8,610 bases of DNA from SLJK01 sp964567295 (GCA_964567295.1 CAZMLU010000065.1:1-8610); one strand, 5' to 3'; positions 1-7,098 are shown, counted from the first letter of the stretch. The notes: generated by a model from the letters alone, not told the origin. Numbers and translations: made by a program.

Positions 1-2
1 GC

Positions 3-146
3 AAGGATAGAATCGCCGATACTTTTGCCCGCTTGTCGAAGAAGGAATAAGATCTCATGGAGACGGAGGCCCGCTCCGGACTGGGTTATGAAGAAACCAT
101 CCAGGTGAAGGATATTACAGAAATCCTCCTGGAAGTGCTCACATAA
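3..146 (+). pseudogene. 3' end of probable CCG-domain Fe-S protein (HdrB/HdrD-like), interrupted by an in-frame TAA
   Basis: One reading frame enters from the left edge, meets TAA at 48-50, then continues open for 31 codons (51-143) to a second TAA at 144-146, 21 bases before the hdrA start. The last residues (ETIQVKDITEILLEVLT) resemble the C-terminal tail of CCG-domain proteins of the HdrB/HdrD/glycolate-oxidase-subunit type, which often end in a 'vkVLDIaELLaeaL'-like helix. The residues before the first stop (DRIADTFARLSKKE) would fit the segment just before that tail. An Hdr partner next to hdrA makes sense. TAA is not a selenocysteine codon, so the first stop should be real: a nonsense mutation, a sequence error, or the true end of the upstream gene, with the rest being a non-coding or separate small ORF (ATG at 57). 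The CCG motif itself lies outside the window, so the family call is tentative. Confidence 0.35.
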
Positions 147-154
147 AACCTGAT

Positions 155-162
155 GAGGTGAT
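155..162 (+). promoter_or_regulatory. Ribosome binding site for hdrA (supports the GTG start)
   Basis: GAGGTGAT at 155-162 lies 5 bases upstream of GTG 168. It favours the GTG over the in-frame ATG at 183, which has no good Shine-Dalgarno sequence. It sits just after the TAA at 144-146, consistent with an operon. Confidence 0.6.
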
Positions 163-167
163 AGAAA

Positions 168-3100
168 GTGGAAAAAGAGCTAATGGAGAAAGAACTGGAA
201 AGAATTGGAGGACCGCTTCTTGAAAGACTTGCCGGAGGCAACTTTGGGGACGTTATGGTCGTCGGCGGTGGAGTCAGCGGCATCCAGGCATCGCTGGATC
301 TGGCCGCTTCAGGTTTCAGGGTCTACCTGGTCGACAGGGCGCCTGCACTGGGTGGCCATATGGCCCAGCTGGACAAGACCTTTCCCACCAACGACTGTTC
401 TATGTGAATACTCTCACCCAAACTGGTCGAGGTCGACCGGCATGATAATATAGAAGTCTATTCCTATACGGAAATTGAAAGCATGGAGGGGCGCGCCGGT
501 AATTTCAGCGTAACGTTGCGGAGGAAGCCCCGCTATGTTATCGAAGAAAGATGTACGGGCTGCGGCACCTGTGTAGAACAATGCCCGGTCCATTATCCGG
601 ATGAATTTAACCAGAATATTAACGACAGTAAGGCCATCCATATATACTATTCGCAAGCAGTTCCCTTGATTACTTATATTGATGAAAGCTGTCGTTACCT
701 GAAGGGAAATACATGTACCATCTGTGAAGCGGTATGTCAGAACGAAGCCATTGATTTCACCCAGACGGACGAAAAGGTCGAGATAAAAGTGGGAGCGGTA
801 ATCCTGGCGCCGGGCATTGACGAATTTGACCCCGGGCTGCGGGAGGATTTTGGCTACGGAAAATACGCGAACGTGCTCACCAGTATGGACTATGAACGGC
901 TGCTGTCTTCAACAGGTCCCTACGAAGGCCAGGTGCTGCGCCCATCCGACCTGCAGCATCCCCACAAGGTGGCCTGGATCCAGTGCGTCGGTTCCCGGCA
1001 GGTGAACCCGCCGGGCGGCAACAGCTACTGTTCCTCGGTCTGCTGCACCTATACCCAGAAGCAGGTTATCTTGACCAAGGAACATGACGCAGACGCAGAG
1101 TGCACTGTATTCCACAACGATATCCGCTCCTATGGCAAGGATTTCGAAAGATTCTTCCAGAGGGCCGAGAACCTGCCCGGGGTGGAGTTTATCAGGAGCT
1201 ATGTCTCCGTGGTAAAAGAAGACCCGGAGACCAAAAAGATTACCATTCGCTACGCCACTACCGATGAAGGTGTAAAGGACGAAGAATTTGACCTGGTAGT
1301 CCTTTCCGTAGGGCTGACCCCGCCGCCTTATGCGGTGGAGATGGCCGAGAAGTTTGGCATCGAGCTGAACGAGCACGGTTTTTGCAAAACCAGTCCCTTA
1401 AACACCATGGAGACCAGCCGCCCGGGCCTGTTCATCAGCGGCGCCTTCCAGGGGCCGGTGGATATCCCCGAATCAGTCGTAACAGCCAGCGGGGCCGGCT
1501 CCCAGTGCGGGGAGCTTCTAAATTACCGGCGGGGCGATCTTTCCACCGAACGGGAATACCCGCCTGAGAAAGATGTTGTCGGCCAGGAGCCCAGGATCGG
1601 GGTTTTTGTGTGCCACTGCGGGGCCAATATCAGCAGGGTGGTTAATGTCCCTTCTGCCGTGGATTACGCATTAACACTTCCTAACGTGGTTTACGCGCAG
1701 GATCAGCTTTTTGCTTGTGCCACTAACAGTGCCGAGCAAATTACGGAGATGATCAAAGAAAAAAATCTCAACCGCGTAATCGTGGCTGCCTGTTCACCCC
1801 GCACCCTGGAGATGCTGTTCAGGGACACCCTGCGGGAGGCGGGGCTGAATCAATACTATTACGAGATGGTCAATATCAGGGAGCACTGCTCCTGGGTCCA
1901 CCCCAAGGAAAAGGAAAAAGCCACGCAGAAAGCAAAGGATCTTATCCGTATGGCTACTGCCAGAGCTCGCTACCTGGAACCCCTGCAGGAGATCGACCTG
2001 CCCGTGACCAAGACCGCGCTGGTGGTAGGAGGAGGCATCGCCGGGATGACCTCTGCCTTATCCATAGCGGAACAGGGCCATGACGTTTACCTGCTGGAGA
2101 AGGAGCAAGAGCTTGGCGGAACGGCCAGAAGAATCCACGAAACCCTGGAGGGCCTGGATGTGCAGCAGTACCTGAAAGAGCTGATCGCCAAGATATACAA
2201 ACACCCCCTGGTGCATGTCTCTACCGAGGCCGCCATCACCGGAGCCACCGGCTATTTAGGAAACTTTGCTACTACCGTACAGCAGGGAGACAGAGTCACG
2301 GAGATTAAACACGGCGCTACCATTATCGCTATCGGCGCCGATGTCTACACCCCCACCGAGTACCTGTACGGGGAAGACGAGCGGGTGATGACCCACCTGG
2401 AGCTGGACGAGAAAGTAGCCGCTAATGATGAAAAGGTAACCGGCGCCCAGAGCATGGTGATGATTCAGTGCGTGGGCTGTAGGAACGAGGACCGCAACTA
2501 CTGCAGCCGCATCTGCTGCAGCGAGTCCATCAAGAATGCCCTGGAGCTAAAAGAGAGCAACCCGGAGATGGATATATACATTCTCTTCCGGGATATAAGA
2601 ACCTACGGGTATAATGAAGATTATTACCGCGAAGCCGCGGACAAGGATATCAAGTTTATTCGCTACGAGCCCGAGGCCGAACCCGAGATAGAAGAGGGTG
2701 AAAGCGAAGAAGACGGCCGTCCCGTCTTAATGGTCACCGTGCCGGACTATGTCCTGGGTAAGAAGCTGGAGCTGGAAGCGGATATCATCGCCCTGGCTGC
2801 CGCGGTTATCCCTTCCGCGAGCACCCGGCAGATGGAAACCATGTTCCAGGCGGGGATTAACCCGGACGGTTTCTTCAAAGAAGCCCATGTCAAGTTAAGA
2901 CCGGTGGAGTTTCCCGCCGATGGCGTTTACCTGTGCGGGATCGCCCACTATCCTAAATTCATTTCGGAGACAGTTAGCCAGGCTTACGGCGCGGCCGGAC
3001 GTGCATTAACACTTATTTCCAACGATATAGTAACCGTTTCCGGAGCTATCTGCGAGGTGGATGAGAACAAGTGTGTTACCTGTGGGGCTTGTGTCGCGGC

Positions 3101-3317
3101 TTGCAAATATGGTGCTATAGAACTGCGTGAAACAGATCTTGGTATAAAGGCTGTCGTTAATCCCGTGCTCTGCAAGGGGGACGGTCTCTGCAATGCAAAG
3201 TGTCTGACAGGAGCGATACAGCTCAAGCACTTCACCGATGAAGAGATATTGAGCCAGATCGACGCCGTAGTCTCGGAGGAGACCGTGGAGAAGGAAAAGG
3301 TTGAAGCTGCGGTTTAA
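168..3317 (+). CDS. hdrA: Heterodisulfide reductase subunit A (HdrA), double-length, selenocysteine-containing
   Basis: HdrA is the FAD and iron-sulfur flavoprotein where electrons split in Hdr complexes; it is cytoplasmic. The frame reads from GTG 168 to TAA 3317 as 1,049 residues if TGA 405-407 is read as Sec80. Visible in order: first dinucleotide-binding fold (VVGGGVSGIQA, residues 31-41); the motif TNDCSMU (74-80) followed by ILSPKLVEV, where HdrA homologues carry Cys; an inserted ferredoxin domain (C129, C132, C135, C139, then C175, C183, C186, C190); the flavoprotein body with VCHC (about 481-484) and paired Cys motifs; a second Rossmann fold (VVGGGIAG, about 619-626); a second set of Cys motifs (QCVGCR, YCSRICC); and a C-terminal ferredoxin domain (C969, C972, C975, C979; C1002, C1008, C1012). 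In the last cluster Asp1005 stands where Cys is usual. The length is well above the roughly 650 residues of methanogen HdrA because the flavoprotein unit is duplicated. Without recoding, gene callers would give a 79-residue fragment plus a 944-residue ORF starting at 483. Confidence 0.95.
405..407 (+). other. In-frame TGA read as selenocysteine (Sec80 of HdrA)
   Basis: TGA interrupts a frame that is HdrA-like on both sides without any shift: TNDCSM before it and ILSPKLVEVDRHDNIEVYSY after it. The position is a conserved Cys in HdrA, giving a C-x-x-U motif with Cys77. HdrA is an established selenoprotein family in some methanogens and in selenium-using bacteria. A hairpin of SECIS type starts 15 bases downstream. 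Confidence 0.92.
423..440 (+). promoter_or_regulatory. Bacterial SECIS-type hairpin in hdrA
   Basis: CTGGTCG (423-429) pairs with CGACCGG (434-440) as a 7-bp stem including one U-G pair, around the tetraloop AGGU (430-433). The loop begins 22 bases after the TGA, and G is its second base. This fits the bacterial pattern of a short stem with a G in the first two loop bases about 16-37 bases after UGA. The loop also resembles the AGGUCU loop of the E. coli fdhF SECIS bound by SelB. It would direct SelB to insert Sec at 405-407. Confidence 0.8.
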
Positions 3318-3427
3318 CAAAAGGTTTAAAGAAGTTTCCAAACACATCAATGCACGAAGAAGGAATCCCTAAGTGAGTGTCAAGATCAGCTCATGATTAG
3401 CGGGGAAGTAAGACAACTCTATTGTAC

Positions 3428-3436
3428 AAGGAGGTG
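3428..3436 (+). promoter_or_regulatory. Ribosome binding site for mvhD
   Basis: AAGGAGGTG at 3428-3436 lies 7 bases upstream of ATG 3444. It is near-consensus and fixes the true start upstream of the in-frame TGA, so the coding region does not begin at the TTG (3519) that would follow a conventional stop. Confidence 0.8.
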
Positions 3437-3443
3437 TTAGCGA

Positions 3444-4241
3444 ATGAGTGCAGGACAGCAATTCAAGCCTAAAATACTCGGCCTTGTATGCCAGTGGTGA
3501 GGATACGGAGCTGCGGACTTGGCTGGAGTTTCCAGACTACAATACACGACGGAGATCAGACTTATTCGCGTCATGTGCACCGGTAGAATTGACCTGTCAC
3601 ATGTCATGAGAGCTTTTACGAACGGGATGGACGGTGTATTTATAGGCGGCTGCCATCTTAACGAGTGCAACTATATCACCCAGGGCAATTTTCATGCTTT
3701 AAACCTGGTGATGCTCACCAAAAAGATAATGGAATATATAGGGTTGAACCCCAACCGGCTGCGGATGGAATTCATGTCTTCCGGTGAGGGGAACCTTTTT
3801 GCCGAAGTGGTCGATGATTTTGTCGGCGAGGTACGGGAAATTGGCCCCCTGGGCGAAAGCGAAGGGTTGGCAAAAGAGCAGCTGAAGATAAACCTGAAAG
3901 CTGTTACCAAGCTGGTCCCCTACATTAGGCTGGTAGAAAGCGAAAGGTTAAGAGGGCATTTTAGCACGCAGGAAGAATTTGAGCAGTTTTATTCCAGTGA
4001 GGAGTTTGAGAGGCTGTTCGGTGAGCTTATAGCTGACAAGCTGGCCATAAGCCAAATCATGTTGCTGCTGCAGGAGAAGCCCCTTTCCACGGGAGAAATA
4101 GCGGAAGTTTTGGGTCTTAGCCCCTCGGAAGTATCGAAGCACCTGAACAGTTCCTCCAAGCAGGGGCTGGTAAGATATGAGGAAGACGAAAAGCGCTTTG
4201 CCCTTGCAGTAAGTGAAAAAGCAGAGAGTGCAACAGGTTAA
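3444..4241 (+). CDS. mvhD: MvhD-type hydrogenase/Hdr delta subunit, selenocysteine-containing, with C-terminal winged-helix domain
   Basis: MvhD is the small [2Fe-2S] protein that passes electrons from a hydrogenase, formate dehydrogenase or other donor to HdrA. The frame from ATG 3444 to TAA 4241 gives 265 residues with TGA 3498-3500 as Sec19. The N-terminal part is typical: VCQWUGYGAADLAGVSRLQY, where the family has a C-x-x-C motif, then C45 (RVMCTGR), C70 and C75 (GGCHLNEC). Residues to about 150 cover the usual MvhD domain, which as a single protein is about 130-150 residues. The extra C-terminus contains a segment at about 201-255 that reads as an ArsR-like winged helix (LSTGEIAEVLGLSPSEVSKH, then a GLVRYEEDEKRF wing). 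Its role is unknown; it may bind DNA or act as a protein-interaction domain. A 126-base spacer without a visible gene separates it from hdrA, and nuoE starts 8 bases after its stop. Confidence 0.94.
3498..3500 (+). other. In-frame TGA read as selenocysteine (Sec19 of MvhD)
   Basis: The frame from the well-placed ATG 3444 reads PKILGLVCQW, then TGA, then GYGAADLAGVSR. This matches the MvhD N-terminus, where homologues have C-N-W-C followed by a Y-(A/G)-G-A-D-L-A-G-V-S-R-like stretch. The TGA replaces the second Cys, giving C16-x-x-U19. Selenocysteine is known at this family's Cys in methanogen VhuD-type proteins. Confidence 0.92.
3519..3542 (+). promoter_or_regulatory. Candidate bacterial SECIS-type hairpin in mvhD
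   Basis: CTGGA (3523-3527) pairs with TCCAG (3531-3535) around GTT. If the top A-U pair is open, the loop is AGUUU. A possible lower helix TTG (3519-3521) with CAA (3540-3542) extends it across an internal loop. The apical loop begins 26-27 bases after the TGA and has G in its first two bases, within the bacterial SECIS range. The stem is shorter than in hdrA, so this is less certain. Confidence 0.6.
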
Positions 4242-4249
4242 AGGAGGAG

Positions 4250-4717
4250 ATGAAAACAGAAGCCATGGATAATGACAGAATTGATCAAATCATTGACAAG
4301 CACGGTGCTGAAGCCAGTTCGCTCATCCAGGTTTTACTGGAGATCCAGAGTGAGAATCGCTGGCTGCCCAGGGAAGCGCTGGAGAAGATCAGCGCAAGGT
4401 TGGAAGTTCCTTTAACCCGCATACAGCATATTGCCACCTTTTACAAGGCTTTCAGCCTGGTTCCCAAAGGACGCCACGAGATTCACATCTGTATGGGAAC
4501 TGCCTGCCATGTTCGCGGTGCGCAGAACGTCCTGGACAAGGTGGAAGACCTGACCGGGATCAAACCCGGCGAAACGGACCTGGATTTGAAATTTAGCCTG
4601 GAGACCGTTAACTGCCTTGGCTGCTGTGCGTTAGGCCCGGTGATGGAGGTCGACGGACAGATTCACGGCAAGATATCAGCTGCCGAAACAGCAGAGGCGT
4701 TACAAAAATACGAATGA
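4250..4717 (+). CDS. nuoE: NuoE/HoxE/HydC-like [2Fe-2S] subunit
   Basis: This is the thioredoxin-fold [2Fe-2S] subunit (155 residues, a normal length) that partners NuoF in NAD(P)H-dependent complexes. An N-terminal helical region carries the family signature around LLEIQSENRWLPREAL and HIATFYKAF (about 29-68). The cluster ligands are visible as C81-x4-C86 (CMGTAC) and C122-x3-C126 (CLGCC). The start is ambiguous: AAGGAGG at 4241-4247 overlaps the mvhD stop and is only 2 bases from ATG 4250 but 17 bases from the alternative ATG 4265. The longer form is given. Tight spacing on both sides supports one transcript. It probably forms an electron-entry unit with the next gene for the HdrA-MvhD pair. 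Confidence 0.93.
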   Translation: MKTEAMDNDRIDQIIDKHGAEASSLIQVLLEIQSENRWLPREALEKISARLEVPLTRIQHIATFYKAFSLVPKGRHEIHICMGTACHVRGAQNVLDKVEDLTGIKPGETDLDLKFSLETVNCLGCCALGPVMEVDGQIHGKISAAETAEALQKYE

Positions 4718-4739
4718 GGGAAGATTGTGAGGGAAGATT
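4715..4739 (+). repeat. 12-base tandem repeat at the nuoE-nuoF junction
   Basis: TGAGGGAAGATT occurs twice (4715-4726 and 4728-4739) with one base between. The first copy contains the nuoE stop codon. The second supplies the GAGGG-like ribosome binding site just before the nuoF ATG at 4740. It looks like a local duplication. Confidence 0.8.
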
Positions 4740-6443
4740 ATGCCACGGATAAAATCACCTGAGGAATTAGAGAAAGTTAAACAAGTTATATTATCCAAAA
4801 GAGACCCGAACAAGTCCTGCATTTCAGTATGTGCCGGCACCGGATGTCTCGGCCTTGGTGCAGGTGAAGTAATAGCTGCCTTTCAATCAGAGATTGAAAA
4901 ACAAGGCCTGAGTGCCGAAGTGGATACCAGGAGTGCCGGCTGTCCTGGATTATGCGAAAGAGGTCCTATCGTTGTTATTTACCCCGAAGAGATCTGCTAT
5001 GTAGAGGTTTCCCCGGAAGATGTAGAGGAAATAGTTTCCCAGACCGTAGCTGGCAAGAAGGCAGTGGAGCGCCTTCTTTATACTGACCCGAATACGGGTG
5101 AACAAATAGTTCAAGTAGATGAAATACCTTTTTTCAAAAATCAAAAACGGCTGCTTATTGAGGACAACATGAAGATTGACCCCAGGAATATTGAAGACTA
5201 CCTGGCTATAGGTGGTTATTCTGCCCTGGCCAAAGTTTTAAACACCATGTCACCGGAAGAGGTAACGGAAGAGACTATTCAATCCGGCCTGAGGGGTCGT
5301 AGCGGCAGCGGGTTCCCCGCAGGTAAAAAATGGAAGTTTTGCCGGGGCTCTCGAGCTGATATCCGCTATGTTATCTGTAATTGCCATGAAGGCGATCCGG
5401 GAGCATTTGCCGATAGAAGGGTTATAGAAGCGAATCCGCATAATGTCCTAGAGGGAATGATTATAGGTGCCTATGCTATCGGGGCAAGTGAAGCTTACGT
5501 TTTTGTGGGTGATGAGTTCCCGCAGACGGTGGAAAACATTTACAAAGCCATCGAACAAGCTGAAGAATATGGTCTTGTAGGGGAAAACATTCTGGGTTCC
5601 GGTTTCGATCTTACCCTAAAGGTAAGCATTGACGGGGGAGGCTATGTCCTGGGCGAATCAACCGCTTTGATGGCTTCTATGGAAGGCAGGGTAGGTGAAC
5701 CCAGAACGAAGTATGATCACGCTACAGATAAAGGGTTTTGGGCCAAGCCCACAGTTTTGAACAATTTACAAACCTGGGCCAATGTCCCTTTAATCATAAA
5801 TCGTGGTGCTGATTGGTACTGTGACATAGGTACCGAAAGTAGCACGGGAACCCGTGTGTTTTCCATTTCAGGCAAGGTCAAAAACACGGGGATGGTTGAG
5901 GTGCCTATGGGGATGACCTTAAGAGAGGTTGTTTTTGATATTTGTGGTGGCATCATAGGGGATAAAAAGTTCAAGGCGATTGAGGTTGGCGGGCCGATGG
6001 GAGGCTTTGTACCGGAAAGCCTGCTTGATTTACAGGTAGATTACGAGGAATTGGACAAGGTTGGTTTGGCGATGGGCCCGAGCCTGATTGTTCTTGACGA
6101 GGATACGTGTATTGTAGATATGGTCAAGTATTTCCTTAACTTTCTGGCTAAAGAATCCTGCGGCAAGTGTACTCCTTGCCGTGATGGCCTCAGGCATATG
6201 CTTAACATTTTGAATAGGATCAGCGATGGAAGGGGCCGCAAAGAAGATCTGGACCTGTTGGAGCTTATAGCAAAGGTGCAGAAAAAGGCTGCTCTGTGTG
6301 CTTTGGGGCAGGGTGCGTCTGACCCGCTGCTCAGCACCCTTAAGCATTTCCGGGATGAATATGAAGCTCATATCGAGGAGAAAAGTTGCCCCGGATGTGT
6401 TTGCAAGGCTTTGTCCGCTGCATCGAGCGGTGCAAATGCCTAA
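4740..6443 (+). CDS. nuoF: NuoF/HoxF/HydB-like FMN and NAD(P)H-binding subunit
   Basis: This 567-residue flavoprotein should exchange electrons between NAD(P)H and the complex through FMN. Visible in order: an N-terminal thioredoxin-like [2Fe-2S] domain (C31-x4-C36, C68-x3-C72); the FMN/NADH core with RGRSGSGFPAGKKW (185-198), NCHEGDPGAF (214-223) and GESTAL (305-310); the SLBB region; and the C-terminal [4Fe-4S] site CGKCTPC (474, 477, 480) with C520 (CALGQ). Two core positions differ from the usual pattern: His216 where the family has Asp (N-x-D-E), and Ser307 where most have the second Glu of G-E-E-T. The end (CPGCVCKAL, then about ten residues) stops where HydB-type proteins usually continue into a 2x[4Fe-4S] ferredoxin domain. 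ATG 4740 is preceded by a GAGGGAAG site at 5-base-range spacing. The next gene follows after 37 bases. Confidence 0.94.
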   Translation: MPRIKSPEELEKVKQVILSKRDPNKSCISVCAGTGCLGLGAGEVIAAFQSEIEKQGLSAEVDTRSAGCPGLCERGPIVVIYPEEICYVEVSPEDVEEIVSQTVAGKKAVERLLYTDPNTGEQIVQVDEIPFFKNQKRLLIEDNMKIDPRNIEDYLAIGGYSALAKVLNTMSPEEVTEETIQSGLRGRSGSGFPAGKKWKFCRGSRADIRYVICNCHEGDPGAFADRRVIEANPHNVLEGMIIGAYAIGASEAYVFVGDEFPQTVENIYKAIEQAEEYGLVGENILGSGFDLTLKVSIDGGGYVLGESTALMASMEGRVGEPRTKYDHATDKGFWAKPTVLNNLQTWANVPLIINRGADWYCDIGTESSTGTRVFSISGKVKNTGMVEVPMGMTLREVVFDICGGIIGDKKFKAIEVGGPMGGFVPESLLDLQVDYEELDKVGLAMGPSLIVLDEDTCIVDMVKYFLNFLAKESCGKCTPCRDGLRHMLNILNRISDGRGRKEDLDLLELIAKVQKKAALCALGQGASDPLLSTLKHFRDEYEAHIEEKSCPGCVCKALSAASSGANA

Positions 6444-6480
6444 CGGGCGATAGAATAAATACGCAAGCGAGGCGAAAAAA

Positions 6481-7098
6481 ATGGCCGAAGTCACCTTAAC
6501 GATTGATAATAAGGAAATAAAAGCCGAGGAAGGGATGACCGTCATTGAAGCTGCCCGCAATGCCGGTATAGATATTCCGTCCTTTTGCCACCATGAACAT
6601 CTAGAACCATATACTGCCTGTAGGATTTGCCTGGTGGAAATAGAGGCTAAAGGCAGGACCGATCTCCACACCGCCTGCTCTTATCCTGTGGCAGAGAACC
6701 TGGTGGTAACCACAAAAACGGACGAAATAATCGAGATTCGTAGAACTCTACTGGAGATGATGCTCTCCCATGCTCCGGACTCCAAGGATGTGCGAGCTCT
6801 GGCGGAAGAATATGGCGCAGAAAAAGATCGCTTTCAAAAAGAGTCTTCCTTCTGTATTCATTGCGGTCTATGTGTCAGGTATTGTGCGGAGGTGAAAGGG
6901 AATTACGCCGTGGGTTTTGTGGGCAGCGGCACCAGCCGCGAAATAAGCTTCAATCCGGAGATAGCTTCCAAGGAATGCTGGGACTGCCGGGAATGTTTTG
7001 AGCTCTGCCCCACAGAAGCGCTACAAACCGCTTATCTATTCACTGAAGCACTCACTTCTTCGTCTCCTCCCTTCGAGTTTGAGATAAAAGAAGAGTAG
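6481..7098 (+). CDS. Short NuoG/HoxU-like iron-sulfur electron carrier ([2Fe-2S] plus two [4Fe-4S])
   Basis: A 205-residue protein without the large molybdopterin-like part of NuoG. It has an N-terminal plant-type [2Fe-2S] domain with C36, C47, C50 and C66 (ACRICLVE). The linker at about 85-118 keeps His97 (MLSHAPDSKDV) but none of the three Cys that complete the His-Cys3 [4Fe-4S] cluster in NuoG, HoxU and HydA. A 2x[4Fe-4S] domain follows: C125, C128, C131, C135 and C166, C169, C172, C176 (CWDCRECFELCP). It resembles the electron-wire N-terminus of HydA or formate dehydrogenases as a separate gene. It is probably the wire between NuoEF and MvhD/HdrA, or to an outside partner (inference). ATG 6481 follows a weak GAGGCG site. 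It is the last gene of the cluster before the terminator. Confidence 0.9.
   Translation: MAEVTLTIDNKEIKAEEGMTVIEAARNAGIDIPSFCHHEHLEPYTACRICLVEIEAKGRTDLHTACSYPVAENLVVTTKTDEIIEIRRTLLEMMLSHAPDSKDVRALAEEYGAEKDRFQKESSFCIHCGLCVRYCAEVKGNYAVGFVGSGTSREISFNPEIASKECWDCRECFELCPTEALQTAYLFTEALTSSSPPFEFEIKEE

Noticed and set aside
1668..3014. 12-base repeat GCATTAACACTT at 1668-1679 and 3003-3014 within hdrA
   Set aside because: The two copies encode unrelated contexts sharing only ALTL, and no longer repeat surrounds them; probably chance.
483..3317. A separate 944-residue gene starting at ATG 483
   Set aside because: The frame continues upstream through TGA 405-407 with HdrA homology and there is no ribosome binding site before 483; it is the downstream part of the selenoprotein hdrA.
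3519..4241. A gene starting at TTG 3519
   Set aside because: The MvhD motif begins upstream, and a strong ribosome binding site precedes ATG 3444; TTG 3519 is internal Leu26.
6030..6671. A 213-residue minus-strand ORF across the nuoF end and the nuoG-like start
   Set aside because: It is antisense to two clear iron-sulfur proteins and its translation has no recognisable domain, so it is a shadow frame.
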